A DNA stretch of 64,000 bases from an uncultured Bacilli bacterium (GTDB lineage Bacteria; Bacillota_I; Bacilli_A; RF39; UBA660), in the NCBI GenBank assembly GCA_934086315.1, contig CAKOHZ010000001.1, forward strand, positions 806,001-870,000. Reading direction: 5' to 3'. The position numbers and the translations under genes are program-made. The notes beneath the pieces were generated by a model. It saw only the letters and a program-made list of their open reading frames with translations, made no database searches and was not told the origin of the DNA. Shown here piece after piece: positions 24,314-32,711 of this stretch (within the stretch, counting starts at the first letter, position 1; each line of letters opens with the position of its first letter).

Positions 24314-25612
24314 ATGTCAAATAAAATAAAAAATAATATATTTTTAAAATCTACTTTAGTATTACTATTTGGTGGTATCATTGGTAAGCTAGTTGGTTTT
24401 GTTTTAAGAATAATTGTAACTAGAAAATTGGGTCCTGAAGGTATGGGGCTTTATAGTTTACTTGCTCCTACTAGTGCTCTTTTAAGTGTCATTGCAACTC
24501 TTTCATACCCTACTGCTCTATCTAAAATAATATCAGAAAAAAGTTCAAGAACAAAAACACTATTTACTTCAATAATTCCACTATCTTTAATAATAAATAT
24601 TTTTATAATAATTATAACTATATTATTAGCTCCAACTTTAAGTACACTTCTTAAAAACGAAACTTTATATTTTCCAATAATATGTCTTTCACTAGTAACT
24701 CCATTCATAAGTATCTCATCTATCATAAAAGGATACTTTTGGGGAAAACAAAATATGTTTCCATATATGCTTTCAAACTTCATTGAACAAGTAACAAGAT
24801 TAATACTCATAACAATATTCATAGATAAATTCTTATCTATTAGTTTAACGCATGCGATAAGTTTCATAATTTTAGTAAACGCAGGTGGCGAAGTAATATC
24901 ACAACTAGTAATGATGTACTTTTTTCCTAAAAATATAAAGCCAACATTAAATGACTTTAACAAAGAAGATATAAAGAAAGTAATGAATATAAGTATTCCA
25001 TCTACTTCAAGTAAAATAATAGGATCTATCTCTTACTTCTTAGAACCAATAGTTCTTACAAACGTTCTTATGTATGTAGGTTATTCTAAAGACTTTATAG
25101 TTTATGAATACGGGGTAATTAACGCTTACGCTATGTCACTACTCTTAATGCCACAATTCTTTACACAAAATATGGCAACTTCCCTGGTACCAGAACTATC
25201 TAAATATTATAGCCAAGGTAACAAAGTTATGTGTAAAAAACGTATTAAACAAATAGTATTAATTTCATGCTCTATAGGTGCAATCTCTACATTCATAATA
25301 ACACTATTTCCAGAATTCTTTTTAAATATTTTATATCATACTACCGCAGGTATAGATTACATCAAAATACTTAGTCCATTTACTATATTATTCTATATTG
25401 AGTATCCTCTTATAAATGCACTACAAGCTTTAGGCAAATCAAAAAGTGCTATGAAATGTACAATCATTTCTTCTATTGTAAGACTCATTTCTATAGCTAC
25501 TTTATCACTCCTTAAAATAGGTATGTACTCTCTAATACTTTCTATAATCATAAATCTTCTTCTAAGCACTTATCTTTACTCAAAAGAAATCAAAAAAGTA
25601 CTATCTAATTAA
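24314..25612 (+). CDS. SpoVB/MurJ-like lipid-linked oligosaccharide flippase
   Basis: A 432-residue polytopic protein with about twelve helices of the MOP exporter superfamily. The start LKSTLVLLFGGIIGKLVGFVLR and ARG-type GPEGMGLYSLL are close to SpoVB and related polysaccharide flippases. Such proteins move lipid-linked glycans, including peptidoglycan precursors or spore cortex material. No Shine-Dalgarno is visible and a TATACT lies only 5 nt before the ATG, so the mRNA may be leaderless. It diverges from metK and its 3' end overlaps the convergent DUF421 gene by 12 bp. Confidence 0.88.
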   Translation: MSNKIKNNIFLKSTLVLLFGGIIGKLVGFVLRIIVTRKLGPEGMGLYSLLAPTSALLSVIATLSYPTALSKIISEKSSRTKTLFTSIIPLSLIINIFIIIITILLAPTLSTLLKNETLYFPIICLSLVTPFISISSIIKGYFWGKQNMFPYMLSNFIEQVTRLILITIFIDKFLSISLTHAISFIILVNAGGEVISQLVMMYFFPKNIKPTLNDFNKEDIKKVMNISIPSTSSKIIGSISYFLEPIVLTNVLMYVGYSKDFIVYEYGVINAYAMSLLLMPQFFTQNMATSLVPELSKYYSQGNKVMCKKRIKQIVLISCSIGAISTFIITLFPEFFLNILYHTTAGIDYIKILSPFTILFYIEYPLINALQALGKSKSAMKCTIISSIVRLISIATLSLLKIGMYSLILSIIINLLLSTYLYSKEIKKVLSN

Positions 25613-26251
25613 TTCATTTCTCTTAATAACATAAATCTTATTATTCTTATAAAATGCATAAAACACATCTTCTTTTTTAAGATCATTGCTTCTTAAATAA
25701 TCATGTAACCATTTTTCATCTTTATCTATATAACATAGTGTATCTTTTTGAACAACACCATCTAATATCAATGGAAATGGACTCGCAGAATCAAGTCCTA
25801 AAAAACTATACTTAAATATATTAAGTTTTCCACTATTTTCCAAGACTGCATACTCTACATCTTTAAGATTCTTAATATTATTATTTCTAAGTTCTAATAA
25901 TAAATCATCTAAAGAATATCTTTGTTTCATCATTTCTTTATAATTTATAATACCTCTATTTATTATAAGAGCTGGTTTTCCATCAACAAGATTTCTAAAC
26001 TTATTAAATCTCAAAGATAAGTATCCCGCAGCTATCTCAAAGAATAAAAGTATAAGTATAGGTATTACTGTAAGTAACATAGAATCTTTATAGTTTTCAA
26101 TACTTATAGCTACTAGTTCAGCTATCAAAAGGCTTACTACTAAATCTTGTATAGATAACTCTCCTATCTCACGTTTACCCATAAGTCTAAATATAATAAG
26201 TACAAATACATAGAAAAATACTGTTCTTAATATTACCATTACTAAATCCAT
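25601..26251 (-). CDS. DUF421 membrane protein (YetF/YrbG-like)
   Basis: The 216-residue protein has three N-terminal helices and a cytoplasmic DUF421 domain. FRLMGKREIGELSIQDLVVSL (residues 21-41) is the diagnostic motif, followed by the NRGIINYKEMMKQRYSLDDL region. Members of this family occur in the membrane of Bacilli, some in spores, and their activity is not established. It has GGGTGA before the start and overlaps the end of the flippase gene in opposite orientation. Confidence 0.92.
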   Translation of the reverse strand: MDLVMVILRTVFFYVFVLIIFRLMGKREIGELSIQDLVVSLLIAELVAISIENYKDSMLLTVIPILILLFFEIAAGYLSLRFNKFRNLVDGKPALIINRGIINYKEMMKQRYSLDDLLLELRNNNIKNLKDVEYAVLENSGKLNIFKYSFLGLDSASPFPLILDGVVQKDTLCYIDKDEKWLHDYLRSNDLKKEDVFYAFYKNNKIYVIKRNELIR

Positions 26252-26323
26252 TTATATCACCCATTATTATTATGTTTAATTCATATATTTTTTAATCATA
26301 AATATACTTAATTAGGTGATAAA

Positions 26324-26683
26324 ATGAACAAAATTATTAATTATTTAAAAAGCATATCTTTATTTCTAATACTTTTCTTAATATATCTTTTAATTATATC
26401 TTTAATTTATTATTTAGAAATTCTTAGTTATAACACAGTAAGTATAATAAATTATATAATTATTTTAGTATTATTCTTTATCCTAGGTTTTAAAACTTCA
26501 TCACTTGAAAGATCAAAAGGATACTTAAATGGTTTTATAGTTTCTGCTTCTATCTGTGTTTTATTTTCACTAATAACTCTATTTATTTCAAAGTATTCGT
26601 TTGGTGCTTTAGTATATTATTTATCATTAATATTATCTTCAGTTACTGGTGGTATTATAGGAGTAACAAAAAGTTCAAAATAA
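26324..26683 (+). CDS. TIGR04086-like four-helix membrane protein
   Basis: A 119-residue protein that is almost wholly four membrane helices. Size, the KGYLNGFIVSA stretch at the start of the third helix and the C-terminal glycine-rich helix fit the TIGR04086 group of small Firmicute membrane proteins of unknown role. AGGTGA lies 6 nt upstream of the start. It stands alone, divergent from the DUF421 gene, and shares a bidirectional terminator with the pilin-BspA gene. Confidence 0.75.
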   Translation: MNKIINYLKSISLFLILFLIYLLIISLIYYLEILSYNTVSIINYIIILVLFFILGFKTSSLERSKGYLNGFIVSASICVLFSLITLFISKYSFGALVYYLSLILSSVTGGIIGVTKSSK

Positions 26684-26685
26684 AA

Positions 26686-26707
26686 AGTTATGTATTTCTA
26701 CATAACT
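26686..26707. terminator. Bidirectional terminator
   Basis: Perfect 9-bp stem AGTTATGTA/TACATAACT with a 4-nt loop and T-rich tails on both strands, between convergent genes. Confidence 0.88.
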
Positions 26708-28163
26708 ATTGTTTTAGTGTAAAATATCCAGGACTACTGGTTCCACCATCTATTCGTGCATAAGTTTTATCAATATGACTTTCATCATATGTTGTACCAT
26801 TTCCACCAACTAAATCTCTAGAATATAAAAATATATCATTACCCGTACTAACACTATTTGTTATGAATTTATCACTTACATAAATTGTTTTTGTTATTGA
26901 TCTTTCAAACATATTATTCATGACAGTAACATTTTTTGTATTAAAACCACTCAAATCTAAAGTTACTGCTTTACAATAAGAAAACATATAGCTCATATCA
27001 GTTACTTTACTTGTATCAAAATTTTTTAAATCAAGTTTATCTTCTTTAGCAGTTGCAAACATACCTTGCATATTCTTAACATTAGAAGTATTTAATTTTT
27101 CTAACCCCAATATTGTTGCTTGACTATAAGAAAACATATTAGCCATATTAGTTACATTACTTGTATCTAAATTACTTACATCAATAATTGATAGTTTGCT
27201 ATTATAAAACAAAGCTGACATATCAATTACATTTGAAGTATCAAAATTACTTATATCTAATTCAGTCACACTAGAACCTGCAAACATCCAACTCATATCA
27301 GTTACTTTGCTTGTATTTAAATTATTTAAACCAACTATTGTTTTAGCTTTAGAATCCTTAAACATATATTTCATATCAGTTACGTTTGATGTATCAAAAT
27401 TACTTATATCCAACTGAGTCACACTAGAACCTAAAAACATACCAGCCATATTAGTTACTCTACTTGTATTAACATTACTTAAATCAATTGATAATGCATT
27501 ACTCCATGCAAACATATAACTCATAGATACAATAGGCACATTATTTATAGTAGTACAGACATCACTTTTAACAGGCTCTGTGCTATCATCTGTAATAGTA
27601 ACACTCCATCCATCAGTAGACATATTTTGCCAACCACTATGTCCATTTTCCTGTTTATATCTATAAGTGTATTGACCATTAATATACTCAGCACCTTGTT
27701 TTAATTCTCCATCAAATGTACAATTTAATGGTTCGGGAATTGTTGGTGTATTGCTACTACAATTATATCCATCTAAATTTCCATCAGTTAAATCATCTGT
27801 TGTTAAATCTTCTATTTGCTTATTTCCATCTAAACTAGCAATCCACTCACCATTAGAGACTTTCATACTTTTAACACTACCACTATTATCTAAAATAATG
27901 CAGTACTGTAACTTTTTACCAGTCATATTTAATTTAGAATCATCTTCTGAATTAATAACTTTTACTGGCTTACCACTAATTGAAGAAGATACAAATTTTT
28001 TCCCAGCTTCTGTATAAATCTTTTTTGCTTCTGTTACAAATGTTTGTTTTCTAGCTTGATTAAACATATTAATTACATTTGGTAACGCTAGAATTACCAA
28101 AATTGCTAATATTGCTATTACTGCTAATAACTCTACTAACGTAAAACCTTTTTTACTTTTCAC
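26706..28163 (-). CDS. Prepilin-like N-terminus fused to BspA-type (DUF285) repeats
   Basis: With a GTG start at 28163 (AGGAG 8 nt upstream) the protein has 485 residues. It begins MKSKKGFTLVELLAVIAIL: a class III prepilin signal with cleavage after G6, F7 and E11 as mature +1 and +5. A pilin-type helix and globular part run to about 150. A module with EYINGQYTYRY and DGWSV follows, then from about 200 eight or so DUF285 repeats with the core SNVTNMxxMF. The same module precedes repeats in the 55398-56753 protein. DUF285 repeats are common in adhesins. The fusion suggests a surface protein displayed through pilin assembly or anchored by its uncut helix. Confidence 0.85.
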   Translation of the reverse strand: MKSKKGFTLVELLAVIAILAILVILALPNVINMFNQARKQTFVTEAKKIYTEAGKKFVSSSISGKPVKVINSEDDSKLNMTGKKLQYCIILDNSGSVKSMKVSNGEWIASLDGNKQIEDLTTDDLTDGNLDGYNCSSNTPTIPEPLNCTFDGELKQGAEYINGQYTYRYKQENGHSGWQNMSTDGWSVTITDDSTEPVKSDVCTTINNVPIVSMSYMFAWSNALSIDLSNVNTSRVTNMAGMFLGSSVTQLDISNFDTSNVTDMKYMFKDSKAKTIVGLNNLNTSKVTDMSWMFAGSSVTELDISNFDTSNVIDMSALFYNSKLSIIDVSNLDTSNVTNMANMFSYSQATILGLEKLNTSNVKNMQGMFATAKEDKLDLKNFDTSKVTDMSYMFSYCKAVTLDLSGFNTKNVTVMNNMFERSITKTIYVSDKFITNSVSTGNDIFLYSRDLVGGNGTTYDESHIDKTYARIDGGTSSPGYFTLKQ

Positions 28164-28189
28164 TTTACTCACTCCTATTTTATAGACTA

Positions 28190-28198
28190 AGTATAACA
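28190..28198 (-). promoter_or_regulatory. Extended -10 promoter of the pilin-BspA gene
   Basis: TGT-TATACT on the minus strand, 26 nt upstream of the GTG start. Confidence 0.45.
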
Positions 28199-28251
28199 TA
28201 ATAAATAGCAATTAAAAAGAATTAACACATAATTTATTGTTATAATACTAT

Positions 28252-28286
28252 AAAAAAATAAGAGTTACTTTTCACTCTTATTTTTT
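28252..28286 (-). terminator. Terminator after tgt
   Basis: Thirteen-bp stem AAAAAATAAGAGT/ACTCTTATTTTTT around a 9-nt loop. It contains the tgt stop codon and the A/T arms provide the U-tract. Confidence 0.8.
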
Positions 28287-29392
28287 TTATACTTACTTAC
28301 AAATTCTTCTCTAAATTCAAGTAAATCATCTTTTTCAATATGAAGTCTTATATCTTCCATTAACTTAGTCAAGAATCTTATATTATGAATAGAAATAAGC
28401 CTTTGACCAAATGCTTCATCAGCTACTAATAAATGTCTAATATATGATTTGGTATAATGCTTACATGCATAACAATCGCATTCTTCTTCTATTGAACTTA
28501 AATCCATCTTAAATTTAGCATTTCTTAAATTAGTTCTTCCATTTCTAGTTAAAGCATTTCCATGTCTTGCAAGTCTAGTAGGAAGTACACAATCAAATAT
28601 ATCTATACCACGAATAACTCCATCAATTAGATCTATTGGTTCACCTACACCCATTAAATAACGAATCTTGTCTTTAGGTAAATATGGAGTAGCATACTCT
28701 ATCATCTTAAGTTTAGTTTCTTCATCTTCTCCAACTGAAACACCACCAACACTATATCCATCAAAATCAAGTTTAGCTGTCTCTATCGCAGAAAACTTTC
28801 TTAAATCTTCAAACTCTCCACCTTGAACTATACCAAATAACGCTTGATGTTCTGAATCTTTATGAGCATCTTTACTTCTCTTCATCCATCTAAGAGTTCT
28901 CTCAATACTATTCTTCATATACTCATGTGTTACTGGATAAGGAGGGCATTCATCAAAACTCATCATTATATCTGAATGTAATTTATTTTGTATTTCAATA
29001 CTTTTTTCAGGTGTTAAGAATAAATTAGCTCCATCTATATGACTTTTAAACTTAACTCCTTCTTCACTTATATCTTTTGGTTTAGCTAAACTAAATACTT
29101 GAAATCCACCACAATCAGTTAAAATTGGTCCAGTCTTATAATTCATAAATTCATGTAGACCACCTGCATTATCAACTACATCTTCTCCAGGTCTTAACCA
29201 TAAATGATACGTATTTGATAAAATTATATCAGCTCCAGCATCTTTTAACTCTTCTGGGCTAAGTGTTTTAACAGTTGCTTGAGTACCTACTGGCATAAAC
29301 ATAGGTGTTTTATGACGACCCCATCGAGTCTCAAACTCCCCAAGTCTAGCTCCACAAGATGATTCTTTTATTAATTTAAATTTTAAATCCAT
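28265..29392 (-). CDS. tgt: tRNA-guanine transglycosylase
   Basis: Tgt exchanges G34 of GUN-anticodon tRNAs for preQ1 on the way to queuosine. The 375 residues include SNTYHLWLRPG, the substrate-binding TDCGGFQVFSL, GIVQGG, LPTRLARHG with catalytic and anticodon-contact residues, and the zinc ligands CDCYAC...H near the C-terminus. It overlaps queA by one base, so the last two queuosine steps are made together. preQ1 synthesis genes (queCDEF) are not in the window, so preQ1 is made elsewhere or imported. Confidence 0.97.
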   Translation of the reverse strand: MDLKFKLIKESSCGARLGEFETRWGRHKTPMFMPVGTQATVKTLSPEELKDAGADIILSNTYHLWLRPGEDVVDNAGGLHEFMNYKTGPILTDCGGFQVFSLAKPKDISEEGVKFKSHIDGANLFLTPEKSIEIQNKLHSDIMMSFDECPPYPVTHEYMKNSIERTLRWMKRSKDAHKDSEHQALFGIVQGGEFEDLRKFSAIETAKLDFDGYSVGGVSVGEDEETKLKMIEYATPYLPKDKIRYLMGVGEPIDLIDGVIRGIDIFDCVLPTRLARHGNALTRNGRTNLRNAKFKMDLSSIEEECDCYACKHYTKSYIRHLLVADEAFGQRLISIHNIRFLTKLMEDIRLHIEKDDLLEFREEFVSKYKKNKSEK

Positions 29393-30438
29393 TATTTAAC
29401 CTCCTCATTAGTTAGAAACATAGCATCACCAAAACTAAAGAATTTATATTCTAGACTTTGTGCATGCATATAAGCATTCTTAATTATATCTACACTACTA
29501 AACGCAGAAACTAACATAACAAGTGTACTTTTAGGTAAATGAAAATTAGTAATTAAAGCATCTGCTGACTTAAATTCATATGGTGGATATATAAATATAC
29601 CAGTTTCTTCTACTGTTGCTTTAAACTCCCCATATTTAGAAATATTTGCTTCTAAAGTTCTAAGACTAGTAGTACCAACACATATTATTCTGTTTCCATT
29701 TTTCTTACATTCATTTAATTTATTAGCTACTTCTTCAGTTATTTCATACTTTTCACTATGCATATCATGATGAGTAATATCACTTTCACTAACTGGTCTA
29801 AACGTACCAAGTCCTACATTTAGTGTTACGTATAATATATTTACTCCCATACTTTCAAGATCAGTTAATAATTCTTTAGTAAAATGAAGTCCAGCAGTAG
29901 GAGCGGCAGCACTACCTTCTCTCTTAGCATACACAGTATTATAACGACTATTATCTTTAAGTTTCTCATGAATATAAGGTGGCAAAGGCATAGCACCTAC
30001 TTTATCTAAATGTTCAACTAATATACCACTATAAATTAATTTAACATGTATTATGCCATCTTTAAATACATCTATTACTTCGCACTTAAACTCTTCATCA
30101 AATTTAACAATAGTACCTTTATGTACTCTCTTTTGAGGTCTAACAAGACATTCCCAAATATCTCCTTCAATTTCTTTAAGTAGTAATACTTCAATCTTAG
30201 CATTTGTTTCTTCTTTATATCCAATAATTCTACTAGGTAATACTTTAGTATTATTAAGAACTAACACGTCTCCCTCATGAAGATAATTCTTAATATTATA
30301 AAATATTTCATCTTTATATCTTCCATCATACTTATTGACTACGAGTAATTTAGAATGATCTCTTTTTTTAATAGGCACTTGTGCTATCAAAGATTCATCC
30401 AAAGGGTAATCATAAGTATTTATATCTTTATAATCCAT
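29392..30438 (-). CDS. queA: S-adenosylmethionine:tRNA ribosyltransferase-isomerase
   Basis: QueA transfers the ribose of SAM to preQ1 in tRNA to give epoxyqueuosine. The 348-residue protein is full length and shows LIAQVPIKKRDHSKLLV, VLNNTKVLPSRIIG, PLPPYIHEKL, YAKREGSAAAPTAGLHFT and GTTSLRTLE. An ordinary ribosome binding site is missing: GAGGTG is about 30 nt upstream, and a CTAGG/CCTAG hairpin lies between it and the ATG. It heads the queA-tgt operon with a TGG-TATAAT promoter (30489-30497). Confidence 0.97.
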   Translation of the reverse strand: MDYKDINTYDYPLDESLIAQVPIKKRDHSKLLVVNKYDGRYKDEIFYNIKNYLHEGDVLVLNNTKVLPSRIIGYKEETNAKIEVLLLKEIEGDIWECLVRPQKRVHKGTIVKFDEEFKCEVIDVFKDGIIHVKLIYSGILVEHLDKVGAMPLPPYIHEKLKDNSRYNTVYAKREGSAAAPTAGLHFTKELLTDLESMGVNILYVTLNVGLGTFRPVSESDITHHDMHSEKYEITEEVANKLNECKKNGNRIICVGTTSLRTLEANISKYGEFKATVEETGIFIYPPYEFKSADALITNFHLPKSTLVMLVSAFSSVDIIKNAYMHAQSLEYKFFSFGDAMFLTNEEVK

Positions 30439-30445
30439 ACATCTA

Positions 30446-30462
30446 CTAGGAATACAGCCTAG
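30446..30462 (-). promoter_or_regulatory. Hairpin between distant GAGGTG and the queA start
   Basis: CTAGG/CCTAG with a 7-nt loop separates GAGGTG (30468-30473) from the ATG at 30438. Folding would bring the two to an effective distance of about 12 nt, so the hairpin may set queA translation. Confidence 0.4.
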
Positions 30463-30488
30463 CGATTCACCTCTTCTTTCAGTTAGAG

Positions 30489-30497
30489 ATTATACCA
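30489..30497 (-). promoter_or_regulatory. Extended -10 promoter of queA-tgt
   Basis: TGG-TATAAT on the minus strand, just after the T-run of a hairpin terminator and 51 nt upstream of the queA start. Confidence 0.5.
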
Positions 30498-30504
30498 TAT
30501 AAAA

Positions 30505-30521
30505 AGAGTTTTTAAAACTCT
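30505..30521 (-). terminator. Terminator after the decayed reading frame
   Basis: AGAGTTTT/AAAACTCT hairpin followed on the minus strand by TTTTTATA. It separates the upstream genes from the queA promoter. Confidence 0.65.
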
Positions 30522-30750
30522 ATTTTCTTAATTTATGAACTGGTGCACTAGAAGTTTGCATATTATTATCAAATTCCATTATACAATTATATTCATATGC
30601 AATACTATTCGTTTCATCAGTTAATTCTTCTATTTTTTCTTTCTTGCCACCACTAGCTACTAATTGATTTCTTTCTAATTTTATTTTTCAATATGTAATA
30701 GAAGATACTATTTTAAAACATTCTACAATATCACTTCTTAAGTTCTTTTG
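30520..30750 (-). pseudogene. Degraded coding remnant with an internal TGA
   Basis: A frame of 55 sense codons (30687-30523) reads KIKLERNQLVASGGKKEKIE and continues to VHKLRK with a TAG at 30520. It has no ATG, GTG or TTG start with a ribosome binding site. Upstream, a TGA at 30688-30690 interrupts the same frame, which then stays open for 20 more codons into the 3' end of the next gene. Codon use looks like real protein. I read this as the tail of a decayed gene; family is unknown. It fills most of the 292-bp space before queA. Confidence 0.45.
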
Positions 30751-31678
30751 TCATACTCTTATCAAAAGACTTATCTTCTCCAATTTCAATTCTAAAAGCA
30801 CGTTTACCTACTTCATCCATTTTATCACTAATTACTTTTATTTCTTCTTTAGAACAATTATTTTTAATCATTCTTTCTCTTTCAGAATAAAGCCTTCTAT
30901 ATTCATTTTTTAAATACGAAAGAGTTAGTTCTCTATTAGTAACATTCTTTTTAGGAACATTCGTTTTTTTAATAGGAGTTGTAGGTTTTTTAGTAACAGT
31001 TTTTTCTTTTATTTTCTCTTGTTTTATTTCTCTAGTTACTTCTTTCTTCTTTTCTTTTTTCTCTTTTATTTCTGAAATTAATTCTTTAGCTTCTTTTTTA
31101 ATTTTTTTAGTTTTATTTCTATCAATATTTAAATCTTTCTTAGTACTCTTTATTGTTTTATAAAGAACATAACCAACTCTAGCACTAATAACTCCAAGAG
31201 CAATTAACATAGGTATATTTGTAAAAAGCAATTTACCAAAAAGTCCACCAAGTAATAAAACAGCAGCAATACCAAATTGAATAAATAATGAGTTATTAGC
31301 ATACCCTGAATAATTAACTAAATTTCTTTTAAATACTTTCCTAGGTTCAGTATAAAAACTATCTTCATAACTAGAACTTCTGCTTTTAACTCTAGAACTA
31401 TTAGCAATTTCACATAATTTAGATAATTCACTACTTAGTCTAGTATTTTTACCATTTAATATAACTTTATAATCAGAATATAAACTATCACTATTTAGTA
31501 TTTCATAATAATATCCATCTTTAGTTATAATGAATTTAGTAACCTTTCCTAAAACAACATCTTTCTTTAATTTAGAAATATATTTATCTAAGTTCTTACT
31601 TTCACCAGCAAAATATACTTTTGAATTATTTTTTTCTTCCACTATATTTAAATATTCATCATCGTATTCTTTATTCAT
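30731..31678 (-). CDS. Membrane protein with long basic coiled-coil tail
   Basis: I do not recognise this 315-residue protein. A soluble N-terminal part (1-125) is followed by two hydrophobic segments near 130-150 and 153-172. A Lys/Glu-rich coiled coil runs over about 185-235 (with KEKKKEVTREIKQEKIKEK). A short Pro/Lys/Thr linker leads to a helical C-terminal domain (about 250-315). The basic tail could bind nucleic acid or the membrane surface. It lies downstream of trxA with an intervening terminator and stops with TGA. Confidence 0.7.
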   Translation of the reverse strand: MNKEYDDEYLNIVEEKNNSKVYFAGESKNLDKYISKLKKDVVLGKVTKFIITKDGYYYEILNSDSLYSDYKVILNGKNTRLSSELSKLCEIANSSRVKSRSSSYEDSFYTEPRKVFKRNLVNYSGYANNSLFIQFGIAAVLLLGGLFGKLLFTNIPMLIALGVISARVGYVLYKTIKSTKKDLNIDRNKTKKIKKEAKELISEIKEKKEKKKEVTREIKQEKIKEKTVTKKPTTPIKKTNVPKKNVTNRELTLSYLKNEYRRLYSERERMIKNNCSKEEIKVISDKMDEVGKRAFRIEIGEDKSFDKSMTKELKK

Positions 31679-31740
31679 TATACCCCCCCAAATAAATACG
31701 ATAGATTTTACTACAAAATCAATTTTAAGTCAAATAAAAA

Positions 31741-31753
31741 GGACTTAAAGTCC
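31741..31753 (-). terminator. Short terminator after trxA
   Basis: GGACT/AGTCC with a 3-nt loop, followed by TTTTTATTT on the minus strand. It includes the trxA stop. Confidence 0.65.
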
Positions 31754-32038
31754 ATTTATTATTTCAAGTAATTCATCACTAGTGTGATATCCAATAACTT
31801 CTTCTTGTTTTTGACCATCTTTAAAGAATATCATCGTAGGTACACTCATTATTCTATATTCTTGTGTTAGTTTTTGAAATTTATCTATGTCTACTTTTAC
31901 TATTTTTATTTTGTCTTCAATAGCTTCAAGTTCACCTTCTAACATCTTACAAGGTCCACACCAAGTAGCATAAAAATCTACTAGCACATTACCACTACTA
32001 ATTAATTCATTAAAATCTTCTTTATCAAGATATATCAT
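31745..32038 (-). CDS. trxA: Thioredoxin
   Basis: A 97-residue thioredoxin with the active site W26-C27-G28-P29-C30 and the cis-Pro loop SVPTMIFF. It reduces protein disulfides in the cytoplasm and is itself reduced by thioredoxin reductase, for which a candidate lies at 47824-48714. It overlaps the cvpA stop by one base (TAATG), so translation is coupled. Slightly short at the N-terminus relative to E. coli TrxA but all core strands are there. Confidence 0.95.
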   Translation of the reverse strand: MIYLDKEDFNELISSGNVLVDFYATWCGPCKMLEGELEAIEDKIKIVKVDIDKFQKLTQEYRIMSVPTMIFFKDGQKQEEVIGYHTSDELLEIINGL

Positions 32039-32703
32039 TATAATTTTCCTTTCTCACGTAATTTATTAACGTTTTCTTCAGTAATTATATCATATTTAAT
32101 AAACAATTTAATAGCTTCTTCATTTAATTTGTTTTTATCATTCTTATATGTTTTAGTTAAATCATATACTTCATTAATAGCTTGTCTAGTATCTTCAATA
32201 GCCGGACTCATTATTGGGGTTGAATCTAATATAAAGTTCCCTACTTTTGAACTTTCAAGTCCTGTTATTCTGATAAATGGTTGACTACATATAAACAAGA
32301 ATATAAACACTATAATATATGCTTCTATAAATCCTACAATACCTCCACCTATTTTAGAGAAAAAGCCTAATATTATAGTAACATCTAATATTTTTTCTAT
32401 AATACCAGTAATCTTTAATAATATTCTAAGTACTAAATATAATACTGAAAATATTATTAAAAAAGCTATTGATTCATAAAGTAATATATTAATTATAGAT
32501 ACACCACTAAATATTCCACCTAATTTAAAAAATGGTAAATGTTCGTACATAAATGTAGCTATTGGTGTTCTAAGATAAAAAGCAAATAATATACACACAA
32601 CTAGTCCAACGAGTAATACAACTTGTTTAATGAGTCCCCTACTCATACCACCAAGTACTCCTATTATTAAAATAGTTATTATAACAGCATCAGTAATATT
32701 CAT
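32038..32703 (-). CDS. CvpA-family membrane protein
   Basis: The 221 residues have four helices and the CvpA opening ITDAVIITILIIGVLGGMSRGLIKQVV. The Gly-Arg-Gly/Ser pattern before the second helix is typical. CvpA proteins are linked to envelope stress and colicin V production in enterobacteria; the Firmicute function is not settled. The gene lies 8 nt after the SipW-type surface protein gene and overlaps trxA. The C-terminal 50 residues are polar and helical. Confidence 0.9.
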   Translation of the reverse strand: MNITDAVIITILIIGVLGGMSRGLIKQVVLLVGLVVCILFAFYLRTPIATFMYEHLPFFKLGGIFSGVSIINILLYESIAFLIIFSVLYLVLRILLKITGIIEKILDVTIILGFFSKIGGGIVGFIEAYIIVFIFLFICSQPFIRITGLESSKVGNFILDSTPIMSPAIEDTRQAINEVYDLTKTYKNDKNKLNEEAIKLFIKYDIITEENVNKLREKGKL

Positions 32704-32711
32704 AAAACCTC

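Noticed and set aside
30439..30500. preQ1 riboswitch before queA-tgt
   Set aside because: The preQ1-I core (A-rich tail with the C-rich loop) is not present; only a short hairpin is seen.
30688..30690. TGA read as tryptophan (Mollicute code)
   Set aside because: Intact genes here use TGG for Trp and TGA as a stop, as at the ends of rarA, spoIVA and yidD.
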